From contig NZ_JAHVIA010000004.1 of the NCBI RefSeq assembly GCF_019801965.1, forward strand, positions 62,001 to 126,000: a DNA stretch of 64,000 nucleotides, given 5' to 3'. The stretch comes from Salipiger bermudensis. Lineage in GTDB: Bacteria > Pseudomonadota > Alphaproteobacteria > Rhodobacterales > Rhodobacteraceae. Under the pieces are notes generated by a model that ran no database searches, was not told the origin of the DNA, and worked only from the letters and a program-made list of their open reading frames with translations. Shown in pieces: positions 29,301 to 37,198 of the stretch. The position numbers were made by a program, and so were the translations under genes. Positions within the stretch are counted from its first letter, which is position 1. Every line of letters begins with the position of its first letter.

Positions 29301-29746
29301 GCATTGCGCAGGTGGCCGGCGGGGCCGGGGCGCTGGGTCGGGTCGAGCACCTTGCCGGTGAGCATCAGCGCCCATGTCGAGGCGTTGACCAGCGGCGAGG
29401 TCGAGCGGCCCATGTGGCGGCCCCAGTCGGACGGCGCGATCTTGTCCTCGATCAGCGCGTCGATGGTCTCGGCATCGGGGACGCGCAGCAGCGCCTCGGC
29501 GAGGCACATCAGCGCGATGCCCTCGTCGGTCGAGAGGCCATACTCGGCGAGGAAGACCTCCATCATGCCGGGCTTGGTGCTGGCGCGGATCTCGGTCACG
29601 AGCCCTGCGGCGCGGTCGCCGATCTCGGCGCGGTCGGCGGGCGAGAGCGCCGCCTGCCGGCGCAGCTTCGCCACGGTCTCGGCCTCGTCGGCATAGGTGT
29701 TCTGGTCGATCAGATGGCGCAGATCGGGGGCAATGTCCTTGGGCAT
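26318..29746 (-). CDS. putA: Bifunctional proline dehydrogenase / L-glutamate semialdehyde dehydrogenase
   Basis: A 1142-residue PutA that oxidises proline to glutamate in two steps. The FAD proline dehydrogenase domain spans about residues 130-470 (GAYWDTEIKRAQ; YLVRRLLENGANSSFV with the proline-carboxylate Arg pair). The aldehyde dehydrogenase domain spans about 530-1010 (catalytic Glu in LIAETGGLNAM and Cys in SAGQRCSALRC; GGEGLSGTGPKAGGP). There is no N-terminal ribbon-helix-helix DNA-binding domain, so it does not repress itself. Control probably comes from the divergent Lrp-type gene upstream. Length is normal for an RHH-less PutA. Confidence 0.96.
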   Translation of the reverse strand: MPKDIAPDLRHLIDQNTYADEAETVAKLRRQAALSPADRAEIGDRAAGLVTEIRASTKPGMMEVFLAEYGLSTDEGIALMCLAEALLRVPDAETIDALIEDKIAPSDWGRHMGRSTSPLVNASTWALMLTGKVLDPTQRPGPAGHLRNAVKRLGEPVIRTAVGRAMKEMGAQFVLGETIEKAMKRGSAMEAKGYTYSYDMLGEAARTEDDALRYLEAYSKAIAAIAKAAKAKDIRDNPGISVKLSALFARYEEGQFDAVMEVLVPRLLRLCEEAKAAGIGLNIDAEEADRLSLSLDLIGRAFASPTLAGWDGFGVVVQAYGLRAAETIDWLYALAEAHDRRIMVRLVKGAYWDTEIKRAQVMGLEGFPVFTAKTNTDISYIANARKLLGMADRIYPQFATHNAHTVAAVLHMANDKSAFEFQRLHGMGETLHGLVKADAGTRCRIYAPVGAHRDLLAYLVRRLLENGANSSFVNQIVDEEVPPAVVAADPFEAHDTRPLARGPELFYPERENSKGFDLTHRPTLAEIDAARAPFRSAPWQAGPITAVEAPLGATDTVPNPADPSDHVGEISWASPETVAAAAEAAQPWQASPSDRAAALLKAADLYEAHYGEIFALLHREAGKTQLDAVAELREAVDFLRYYAERAEGAPARGVFACISPWNFPLAIFTGQIAAALATGNAVLAKPAEQTPLIAWRAVQLLHEAGVPREALQLLPGAGDVGAALTSNSRVKGVAFTGSTETAQIIHRSIAENLDPGTPLIAETGGLNAMIVDSTALPEQAVRAIVESAFQSAGQRCSALRCLYVQEDIAPHFTEMLEGAMEALRPGLPWDLSTDLGPVIDAEAHDGIHAYVEAARAEGRLMKQIDVPRAGHFIGPALVRVGGIGDLEREIFGPVLHLATFKADELDEVIDAINATGYGLTFGLQTRIDDRVQHVTERVEAGNLYVNRNQIGAIVGSQPFGGEGLSGTGPKAGGPLYCDRFRDHAPTVPAGNWSTGEVPARLTAAIDGAGRGAPSKLTELPGPTGEANQYTSFARPPVLCLGPGSDCAAAQAEAVRKRGGVAVTAQGKLAPDALTALKGFSAAIWWGDETQARAYRAALAGRAGPILSLITGLPDTGHARAERHVCIDTTASGGNAALLGGNM

Positions 29747-29810
29747 TCAGCGTCTCCGGTGATTTTTTCCACCATACAGTGGCGTGAGAAGTCCATTTGC
29801 CTTAAGAGCA

Positions 29811-29829
29811 GTTTTGCGCGCATCAAAAC
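29811..29829. promoter_or_regulatory. Candidate Lrp/PutR operator between putA and the regulator gene
   Basis: GTTTTG and CAAAAC form perfect 6-bp arms with a 7-nt spacer in the 106-nt divergent gap, about 65 nt from the putA start and 24 nt before the regulator start. Lrp-type proteins often bind such AT-rich dyads, which suits proline-dependent activation of putA and autoregulation. Confidence 0.45.
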
Positions 29830-29852
29830 GACCGAAAATTCCGGGAAACGCA

Positions 29853-30341
29853 ATGCAAGACGACTACGAAGAATACGACCGGTTCGACCGCGCGATTCTG
29901 ACCACCTTAGCAGCCGAGGGGCGAATCTCGATCACCGAGCTCGCCCGCCGCATCGGGCTGTCGAAAAGCCCCACCCAGGCGCGGCTGCGGCGGCTCGAGG
30001 AGCTGGGAGTGATCCGTGGCTACCGGGCGATCCTCGACCCGATCCGGCTGCGGCTCGACCACGTGGCCTTTGTCGAGGTGCGGATGCTCGACACGCGCGA
30101 GTCGTCGCTCGAGGCGTTCAACGCCGCCGTGGCGGCGATCCCCGAGATCGAGCAGGTGCACCTGATCGCGGGAAATTTTGATTACCTGCTGAAGGTGCGC
30201 ACAGCCGACATGCGCAGCTATCGCCGGGTGCTGGCGGAGAAGATCTCGACCCTGCCGCATGTCTCGACCACCTCGACCTATGTCGCCATGCAGGCGGTCA
30301 AGGAAGACGGTCTGGCGCGCCCGCCGGGGGCGAGCGCCTGA
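29853..30341 (+). CDS. putR: Lrp/AsnC-family regulator, probable PutR
   Basis: A 162-residue Lrp-type regulator with an N-terminal helix-turn-helix (DRAILTTLAAEGRISITELA, then RRIGLSKSPTQARL) and a C-terminal ligand-binding RAM/AsnC domain (HLIAGNFDYLLKVRT). It lies divergent to putA, the arrangement of PutR in other alphaproteobacteria, where it activates putA in the presence of proline. The ATG at 29853 was preferred over one at 29784, which would add an unrelated basic leader lying in the promoter. Confidence 0.9.
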   Translation: MQDDYEEYDRFDRAILTTLAAEGRISITELARRIGLSKSPTQARLRRLEELGVIRGYRAILDPIRLRLDHVAFVEVRMLDTRESSLEAFNAAVAAIPEIEQVHLIAGNFDYLLKVRTADMRSYRRVLAEKISTLPHVSTTSTYVAMQAVKEDGLARPPGASA

Positions 30342-30480
30342 GAGGCGCAATCGGGAAAAAAGAAAGCCGCTGCTGCCGGTATGGGAAGACCAGGCACGGT
30401 GCCGCCAAATCGGGCGATCACTGGCGGGAAGATCGTTGTCACTCGTCGCTCCGAGCGGTAGACGCTTCAGGGCGCGTCGT

Positions 30481-30565
30481 GCGGGCGTGGTGGAATGGTA
30501 GACACAAGCGACTTAAAATCGCTAGGGCCTAGCCCGTGCGGGTTCGAGTCCCGCCGCCCGCACCA
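30481..30565 (+). tRNA. tRNA-Leu (anticodon UAA)
   Basis: An 85-nt class II tRNA with encoded CCA. The acceptor arms GCGGGCG and CGCCCGC pair perfectly; the anticodon loop CTTAAAA lies between AGCGA and TCGCT (anticodon TAA); a long variable arm GGGC-CTA-GCCC and the T arm GCGGG-TTCGAGT-CCCGC follow. A small hairpin (CGCCG-CATC-CGGCG) right after the CCA could end transcription. Class II tRNA genes such as tRNA-Leu are frequent island integration sites, and an accessory polysaccharide locus starts directly downstream. Confidence 0.97.
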
Positions 30566-30578
30566 CGCCGCATCCGGC
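30536..30578 (+). repeat. Possible attachment site (left), 3' end of tRNA-Leu plus flank
   Basis: This 43-nt stretch matches 62821-62863 at 36 of 43 positions without gaps. It includes the T arm, the acceptor 3' strand, the CCA and 13 nt beyond (CGCCGCATCCGGC). The cluster of exact matches CCGCCCGCACC and CGCCGCATCCGGC is what an ancient att duplication would leave. Confidence 0.5.
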
Positions 30579-30692
30579 GGCGTCTCGGTGTCCTGATTCC
30601 TAGCCAAGACTGGCGCGTGTCGCGAGCGTCTCCGCCGCGTTTGCGCATGGCTGCAAGCGGAGCCTTGGCGGGGGCCGCCTGGCCGTTTGCGC

Positions 30693-31664
30693 TCAGGTTT
30701 CCATCTGGCTGGTCTGGCCGACGAACCAGTCATAGGTCGCGGCCAGCCCCGTCTCCAGATCGATCCGTGGCCGCCAGCCCATCGCCGCCAGAACCGACGT
30801 GTCGAGCAGCTTGCGCGGCGTGCCGTCCGGCTTGCTCGGGTCGGTCAGGATCCGGCCCTTGAAGCCGGTGACGCGGGCGATCATGCCAGCCAGCTCGCGG
30901 ATCGAGACATCTTCGCCGCTGCCGATATTGATGTGCGACAGGGTCGGGCGCGTGTTGAGCTTGTGGATGGTCGGCGGCAGGTCGAGCACGTGCAGCGCCG
31001 CGACGGCGAGGTCGTCGACATGCAGGAATTCGCGGCGCGGTGTGCCGGTGCCCCAGATCGTCACCTCCGAAGCCCCCGAGATCGCCGCCTCGTGGAAACG
31101 GCGCATGAGGGCGGGGATGACGTGCGAGTTCTCGGGATGGAAATTGTCGCCGGGGCCGTAGAGATTGCAGGGCATCACCGAGCGGTAGTCGCGGCCATAT
31201 TGCCGGTTGTAGCTCTCGCAGATCTTGATCGCGGCGATCTTGGCGATGGCGTAGGGCTCGTTGGTACGCTCGAGTGTGCCGGTGAGCAGCGCCGACTCGG
31301 GGATCGGCTGCGGCGCGATCCGGGGATAGATGCACGACGAGCCGCATTGCAGCAGGCGCCCGACATCGGTCATGTGCGCGGCATGGATCACGTTCGCCGC
31401 GATCATCAGGTTGTCGTAGATGAATTCGGCCGGGCGGGTGTCGTTGGCGAGGATGCCGCCGACCTTGGCCGCGGCAAGGATCACCATGTCGGGCTTCTCG
31501 CTCCGGAAGAAATCGTTCACCGCGATCTGGTCGCGCAGATCGAGCTCGTCATGGCTGCGGGTGATGAGCTCGACCTCCGGACCCTCGCGCCGCTGCGACA
31601 TGAGGGCCCGCACGATGGCCCGTCCGACCATGCCGCGATGACCGGCAACGAAGAGCCGCGTCAT
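30693..31664 (-). CDS. fcl: GDP-L-fucose synthase
   Basis: A 323-residue SDR enzyme that makes GDP-L-fucose from GDP-4-keto-6-deoxymannose by 3,5-epimerisation and NADPH reduction. The NADP motif [12 protein letters not shown], the [11 protein letters not shown] segment and the catalytic [10 protein letters not shown] (Tyr-x3-Lys) are clear. Its start overlaps the gmd stop (ATGA). Last gene of the gmd-fcl pair, at the left border of the polysaccharide region next to the tRNA gene. Confidence 0.95.
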   Translation of the reverse strand: MTRLFVAGHRGMVGRAIVRALMSQRREGPEVELITRSHDELDLRDQIAVNDFFRSEKPDMVILAAAKVGGILANDTRPAEFIYDNLMIAANVIHAAHMTDVGRLLQCGSSCIYPRIAPQPIPESALLTGTLERTNEPYAIAKIAAIKICESYNRQYGRDYRSVMPCNLYGPGDNFHPENSHVIPALMRRFHEAAISGASEVTIWGTGTPRREFLHVDDLAVAALHVLDLPPTIHKLNTRPTLSHINIGSGEDVSIRELAGMIARVTGFKGRILTDPSKPDGTPRKLLDTSVLAAMGWRPRIDLETGLAATYDWFVGQTSQMET

Positions 31665-32812
31665 CGTCCGATCCCTTTCCCGGCGAGGCCCGCACCCGCG
31701 TTGCGCGACAGCGCCAGCGAGGGCCCGATCTCGCGGAGCGTGGCCTCCCGGCCAGCCGCGGCATGATCTGCTTCGATCATCTCGGCGCAGAGCTGGCGCG
31801 CGCTCGTGCGGGGCCGCCAGCCGAGGCGCTGATGCGCGCGGCTCGGATCGCCGAGCAGGGTTTCGACCTCGGCGGGGCGGAAGTAGCGCGGGTCGACGCG
31901 CAGCACCACGTCGCCGACCGTGACGGCGGGCGCCGCGGCGCCGGTCACTGACACCACGCGCGCGATCTCGGTCGGGCCGGCCCCCTCGAAGGTCAGCTCA
32001 ATGCCCAGCTCGGCCGCCGACCAGGTCACGAAATCTCGCACCGAGTGCTGCTCGCCGGTGGCGATGACGAAGTCTTCGGGCCTGTCCTGCTGCAGCATCA
32101 GCCACTGCATCTCGACGTAGTCGCGGGCGTGGCCCCAGTCGCGCTTGGCGTCGAGATTGCCGAGGTAAAGACACTCCTCGAGCCCCATGGCGATGTTGGC
32201 CATGCCGCGGGTGATCTTGCGGGTCACGAAGGTCTCGCCCCGGCGGGGGGACTCGTGATTGAACAGGATGCCGTTGCAGGCGTAGAGCCCGTAGGCCTCG
32301 CGATAGTTCACCGTGATCCAGTAGGCGTAGAGCTTGGCCACCGCGTAGGGCGAACGCGGGTAGAAGGGCGTGGTTTCGCGCTGGGGGCTTTCCTGGACCA
32401 GGCCGTAGAGCTCGGAGGTCGAGGCCTGGTAGAACCGCGTCGTCTCGTGCAGCCCGAGGAAGCGGATCGCTTCAAGCAGGCGCAGCGTGCCGAGCGCGTC
32501 GATGTCGGCGGTGTATTCCGGTGCCTCGAAGCTGACGCCCACATGGCTCTGGGCGGCGAGGTTGTAGACCTCGTCGGGGCGGGTCTCGGCGAGGATGCGG
32601 GTCAGGTTCGAGCTGTCGGCGAGGTCGCCGTAGTGCAGCCGGAAGCGCGAGTCCTCGTGCGGATCCTCGTAAAGGTGGTCGACCCGCTGGGTGTTGAACT
32701 GCGAGGCCCGGCGCTTGATGCCGTGAACCTCGTAGCCCTTGGCCAGCAGGAACTCGGCAAGGTAGGATCCGTCCTGACCGGTGATGCCGGTGATCAATGC
32801 GCGTTTCGTCAT
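31661..32812 (-). CDS. gmd: GDP-mannose 4,6-dehydratase
   Basis: A 383-residue SDR enzyme that converts GDP-mannose to GDP-4-keto-6-deoxymannose. The NADP motif [16 protein letters not shown], the QASTSELYG segment and the catalytic [15 protein letters not shown] are typical. GGAGGAGAG precedes the ATG. It carries a C-terminal extension of about 30 residues beyond the usual end ([20 protein letters not shown]), which is not typical of the family. With fcl it supplies GDP-fucose. Confidence 0.95.
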   Translation of the reverse strand: MTKRALITGITGQDGSYLAEFLLAKGYEVHGIKRRASQFNTQRVDHLYEDPHEDSRFRLHYGDLADSSNLTRILAETRPDEVYNLAAQSHVGVSFEAPEYTADIDALGTLRLLEAIRFLGLHETTRFYQASTSELYGLVQESPQRETTPFYPRSPYAVAKLYAYWITVNYREAYGLYACNGILFNHESPRRGETFVTRKITRGMANIAMGLEECLYLGNLDAKRDWGHARDYVEMQWLMLQQDRPEDFVIATGEQHSVRDFVTWSAAELGIELTFEGAGPTEIARVVSVTGAAAPAVTVGDVVLRVDPRYFRPAEVETLLGDPSRAHQRLGWRPRTSARQLCAEMIEADHAAAGREATLREIGPSLALSRNAGAGLAGKGIGR

Positions 32813-32983
32813 GAAATCCTCTCCTCCGGGAAATGAAATGCGCCGCAATCGGCCGCGGCGGGGCACATGAAACTGAAGGCCAGCGGCAGCGGGCTGCCTG
32901 GCGGGCAGGGCAGGTCTCGGGGATGATCGAAGCCGGCCCCGGCGCAGCGCCGGGGCGCCCCCCGGGCCGAGCAAGATGCACGC

Positions 32984-35900
32984 TCAGAACAGCGCATCGC
33001 CGGTTTCCACGAAGGCATCGACCCAGTAGTTGGTGGCGTTGTAGCTCTGCGACGGGAACAGCCCGGTGCCGCCCGAGTTGAAGACGCCGTTGCCATTGGG
33101 ATCGGCGGCCGCCACGGCGCTGAGCTCGCCGTCGGCGCCGACCCAGTCGGTGGCGAAGAACTGGCTGCTCGCGACGTAGTTCTGCGTCGTGCCGTAGGAG
33201 GCGATGTAGGTGGTGTCGGCGAGGATCTCGACCGGGGTGTCGAGCGCCGCCACCTGCCAGCCGTCATGGCCGGGTGTGGAGGTGACGGACGCGCTTGCCA
33301 GAAGCGTGCCGCTGGCATCCCAGAGATTGAGCGTCCTTGTGTCGGTATCGCCCGCATCCTCGGTGCCGCGCCAGTAGCGCAGCCCGGTGACCTGGCCGCC
33401 GGTGTCCGAGGTGAACTTCACCCCGAGCTCGTAATCGGTGGGGTCGTTGGTGACGGTGAGCGCCGGGGCGTCGCCGGCGGTGAAGAGGGTGGAGACCCCT
33501 GCGCCGGTCTCGGGGGCCACGTCGTCCACGGTCACGGTGACCGCCAGCTCGGTGGCCGGGTTGTCGCCATCCGAGGCCGACAGGATCAGCTCGTAGCTGT
33601 TGTCGCCGTCGAGATCGGCCGGGGCCTCGAAGTCCGGGGCGCTGTTGAAGACCAGCGCGTTGCTGCCGTTCAGGCTGAAGAGCGCGGCGTCGTCGCCCCC
33701 GGAAATGGCGAAGACCAGCTCGTCGCCCTCGGGGTCGACCGCGGTGACCGTGGTCACGTAGGTCTGGTTCTCGGGCAGGGCGAAACTGCTGCCGCCCATG
33801 GTGAAGCTGGGGGCGTCGTTTGCGATCGGTTCCGACCAGAAGCCGACATCCACCCAGTAGTTCGAGTTGGCGTAGCTCTGGGTCGGGAACGCGCCGGTGC
33901 CGCCGGCCGCGTAGACCCCTGCGCTGGCCGGGCTGCCGAGAATGCCCGATGGCCCGGTATAGGCCGAGGCGAAGAAGTTCTGGTCGACCACGTAATTCTG
34001 CGTGGTGCCGTAGGAGACGGTATATTCCTGCCCGGCGGCGACCTGGACCGGCGTGTCGAGCACGCCGACCTGCCAGCCGCTCTGCCCGGCGGCCGAGGTG
34101 ACCGAGGTCGAGGCGATCAGCGCGCCGGTGTTATCCCAAAGATTGAGCACGCGGGTGTCGATGTCATCGGCGTCTGCCGCGCCGCGCCAGTAGCGCAGGC
34201 TGGTGATCTCTCCCGGCTGGGCTGTGGTGAAGCGGGTGCCGAGCTCGTAATCGGTCGGGTCGGAGACGATTTCGCTCACGGGCGCCGCGCCGCTGGCAAA
34301 GAGCGTCGATGCGAGGAAGTCGGTCTCGTTCGGATCGTCGGTCACCGTCACCGTCACCGACTGGGTCGTGGCGGTGTTGATCTGATCCAGGGCACCGAGC
34401 AGGAAGCTATAGACATTGTCTCCGTCGCTGTCGTCCGGCGCCTCGAAATCTGGCGGCTTGATGAAGCTGATCTTTCCGGTTGTGCCATCGATGCTGAACA
34501 GGGAGGCATCCGCCCCGCCCGCGATCGAGTAGAAGACCGGGTCGCCATCGATGTCGCTCGCCTCCGCGGTTGCGGCGAGGGGGCTGTTCTCGGTGACGCT
34601 GAACTCGGTGGGCGAGCTGAAGACCGGCGCGTCGTTCTGGATCTCGCCGGGCTCGAAGGTGACATCGACCCAGTAGCCGGTGCTCTGGTAGCTCTGCGTC
34701 GGCAGAATGTCTCCGCTCCCGGTGGCGAAGACCCCGCCGCTCGTCGCCGAGACGCTCATCAGGTCGAAGGGATCGGCATAGGAGTCGCCGAACTGGCCCA
34801 CCGTGCCAACGTAGTTGTCGGCGGTCTCGTAGGAGACGATGTAGGTCTGCCCCGCGAGCAGCTGGGCGGGGCTGTCGAGCGCGGCGGTCTGCCAGCCGCT
34901 CTCGTTGATCCCGGAGGTGAAGGTGACGGTGCCGAGCAGCACGCCATCGGAGGTCCAGAGCCGCCCGGTCCGCACATCGGTGTCGTCGGAATCGGTCGCC
35001 GCGCGGTAATAGTGCAGCTCGGTGACCAGACCGGCGGAGGAGGTGGTGAACTTCGTGCCGATCTGCAAGGCGCCGCCGGCGTCATACATGACCCCGTCAA
35101 ACACCGTCCACGGGTTGAACAGCGTCACCGCCTCGGGGGTTGTCGTCTCGACCAGTTCGCTGTTGAGGGTCGAGGTCACCGGCATGTTGAGGCTGTCATC
35201 GATCGCCCGGACGAGGATCTCGTAGCTTTGCACGGCGCTGGGCGCCCAGCTGTAGGACCAGTTGGTGGTGCCGGAGGCCACGCGCCAGGTGGTGCCGCCA
35301 TCGAAGGACAGCTCGACCACGGCCACCACGCCGTCATCGGTCAGCGGATCGCCGTCATCGTCGGTCGCGGTTCCGGTGAGCAGCACCGGCTGCCCGGCGG
35401 CCACCGTCTCCGGGAGGTCGTCGATGGTGGCGACGGCGGCGACGAAATCGTTCGACGCGCTGGCCCGCACCAGCCCCTGAGAGGCGAGGAACGCATCCGC
35501 GACGGCGGGCTGGATGCCCATGTCGGCAAACATGTTCACGGTGAACTGCTGGATCGCGAGGTTCTCGATGTTCGCGGTGTACGGCTCGTTGTCGTGGTTG
35601 TTGGTCAGGGCCCAGGTCCAGAACACGGTGCCGGCCCCGAAGACGAGTGCGCCGCTGTCGGCCCGGTAGAGCGACAGGTTGTGCGTCGCCACGCCCGGCT
35701 GCACGGTGTTGCCCTGATCGACGAGGATGCTGCTCCACGGGATCGTTGTGTCCGAGAGCTTGATCAGGCCGGAGGGCCGGTAATCATCCTCGGGCGAGGT
35801 GTTCCATTCGTAGCCGAGGATGCCGGGCGCGATGTCGAGCGCGCCGCCGTTGGCGATGTCGGTGTCGCGCCAGACCCGCAGCACCGAGTAGTCGGCGGGC

Positions 35901-37135
35901 ACGTCGAGCGCGCCGCCGAACTCGCCGGTGGCGTCCGGTCCGAAGAGCTGGCCGGTGAGCGAGTTCTCGGCGCAGTTGCACAGATCCGGCTGGCCCGAGA
36001 GCGTCGGCCGATCCTCTTCGCTGCCGGCCAGGGGGTTGCCGATGAAGCGGTCGTCGCGCCAGGTGCCGGTCCAGATGTCGGTCGGGTCGAGATCGTAATA
36101 ATCGTCGGGGCCGGCGGCGGGGTCCTGCACCGCCCAGGTCTCCTTGTAGCAGACCAGCGTGCGGTACTCCTGGCCATCGACGAAACTGGTCTCCCAGCGG
36201 GTCTTCCAGTAGACTTCATTGCCGCTCCAGAACAGCAGGTTGACGCCGTCGTCGCGGGCTTCCTCGACATTGTAGCGCTGCTCGCCCGACCAGTACTCGT
36301 CATGCCCGACCGAGAGGAAGGACTCGTACTTCTTGAGGTAGTCGGCCCCGAGCCTGTCGGTGTCGACGCCGCCCATGTAGCTGACATCGTAGCCGTTCAT
36401 CTCGAGCCAGTAGATCGCCGCGTACTCGGCGCCGAAGAGGTAATCCTGTGCCCCGGCGGCCGGGCCGCCCTGTTCGCCGTTGATGCCGCGGGTGATGAAG
36501 GGGCGGTTGTAGCTGACCGCGTAGGCGCGATCCTGCGCGAAGTCGCCGGCGCTATCGATGTCGGGATGGTCGATGGTGCCGCTCGAGTCGCCGTAGAAGT
36601 TGGCGCCGATCTCGCCATTGTTGCCGATCCAGCCGTTATAGGCGTGCCAGGTGGTGTCGGAGGTCTGCAGCACGATGTCGGCCGCGCGGTCGTCCTCGCG
36701 CACCACGAAGGGGATCTGGTTGACCGCGCCCTCGATCGGGTTGCCGGACTCGTCGAGCCGCTGGACCCGAGCCAGGTAGACCCCGGCGACCGCGTCCTCT
36801 GGAATCTCCCAGGTGTCGGTGACGCTCCAGTTGCCGGCATCGGCGGTGCCGGTGGTGGCGTCGAACATGGCATCGGGCTGCACCGTGCCGTTCGTGTTGG
36901 TCCACGAGGCCACCATGCGGGCGCCATCGCCGCCGTAATAGCCGAGCCGGAAGACCTCGACCATGTAGTCGCTGCCGGGGTCGTCGCTGATGTTGATCTT
37001 GAAATCCACATCGTTGCCGGCGTTGACGCTGAAGTCGGTCGTGTAGCCTTCGATCACGGTCGAATGCTCCACATCCCAATAGGATTGCGGCATGCGCCCG
37101 TCGGTGCGGGCGTTTTCCTCTACGATCTGGTTCAT
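32984..37135 (-). CDS. Large dimethylformamidase-like protein with three DUF4082 and two cadherin-like modules
   Basis: A 1383-residue acidic protein. Residues 1-about 555 resemble the large (beta) subunit of N,N-dimethylformamidase (for example RLGYYGGDGARMV, FLSVGHDEYWSGEQR, LLFWSGNEVYWKTRW). An Ig-like domain follows (about 562-660), then DUF4082 (about 672-825), a cadherin-like repeat (828-945), DUF4082 (945-1098), a second cadherin-like repeat (1100-1205) and a third DUF4082 to the end; each DUF4082 contains a QSY-x4-YWVD type motif. No Sec signal peptide is seen at the N-terminus (MNQIVEENARTDGRMPQSYW), so export by a type I system is possible. It lies in a fucose-containing polysaccharide locus; a cell-surface or matrix role is inferred. 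Whether the N-terminal domain is an active amidase is unknown. Confidence 0.85.
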   Translation of the reverse strand: MNQIVEENARTDGRMPQSYWDVEHSTVIEGYTTDFSVNAGNDVDFKINISDDPGSDYMVEVFRLGYYGGDGARMVASWTNTNGTVQPDAMFDATTGTADAGNWSVTDTWEIPEDAVAGVYLARVQRLDESGNPIEGAVNQIPFVVREDDRAADIVLQTSDTTWHAYNGWIGNNGEIGANFYGDSSGTIDHPDIDSAGDFAQDRAYAVSYNRPFITRGINGEQGGPAAGAQDYLFGAEYAAIYWLEMNGYDVSYMGGVDTDRLGADYLKKYESFLSVGHDEYWSGEQRYNVEEARDDGVNLLFWSGNEVYWKTRWETSFVDGQEYRTLVCYKETWAVQDPAAGPDDYYDLDPTDIWTGTWRDDRFIGNPLAGSEEDRPTLSGQPDLCNCAENSLTGQLFGPDATGEFGGALDVPADYSVLRVWRDTDIANGGALDIAPGILGYEWNTSPEDDYRPSGLIKLSDTTIPWSSILVDQGNTVQPGVATHNLSLYRADSGALVFGAGTVFWTWALTNNHDNEPYTANIENLAIQQFTVNMFADMGIQPAVADAFLASQGLVRASASNDFVAAVATIDDLPETVAAGQPVLLTGTATDDDGDPLTDDGVVAVVELSFDGGTTWRVASGTTNWSYSWAPSAVQSYEILVRAIDDSLNMPVTSTLNSELVETTTPEAVTLFNPWTVFDGVMYDAGGALQIGTKFTTSSAGLVTELHYYRAATDSDDTDVRTGRLWTSDGVLLGTVTFTSGINESGWQTAALDSPAQLLAGQTYIVSYETADNYVGTVGQFGDSYADPFDLMSVSATSGGVFATGSGDILPTQSYQSTGYWVDVTFEPGEIQNDAPVFSSPTEFSVTENSPLAATAEASDIDGDPVFYSIAGGADASLFSIDGTTGKISFIKPPDFEAPDDSDGDNVYSFLLGALDQINTATTQSVTVTVTDDPNETDFLASTLFASGAAPVSEIVSDPTDYELGTRFTTAQPGEITSLRYWRGAADADDIDTRVLNLWDNTGALIASTSVTSAAGQSGWQVGVLDTPVQVAAGQEYTVSYGTTQNYVVDQNFFASAYTGPSGILGSPASAGVYAAGGTGAFPTQSYANSNYWVDVGFWSEPIANDAPSFTMGGSSFALPENQTYVTTVTAVDPEGDELVFAISGGDDAALFSLNGSNALVFNSAPDFEAPADLDGDNSYELILSASDGDNPATELAVTVTVDDVAPETGAGVSTLFTAGDAPALTVTNDPTDYELGVKFTSDTGGQVTGLRYWRGTEDAGDTDTRTLNLWDASGTLLASASVTSTPGHDGWQVAALDTPVEILADTTYIASYGTTQNYVASSQFFATDWVGADGELSAVAAADPNGNGVFNSGGTGLFPSQSYNATNYWVDAFVETGDALF

Positions 37136-37198
37136 CTTCGGCTATGCCCCTGAAAAAAGACTTCTAAAAAATTCCGCGGTGCCTGATCCAAGCCGGTT

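Noticed and set aside
33266-37153. Very long open frame (about 1,295 codons) on the plus strand opposite the dimethylformamidase-like gene
   Set aside because: It is antisense to a clear modular protein, rich in Gly/Arg/Val/Asp without domain features, and is a by-product of high GC and codon bias.
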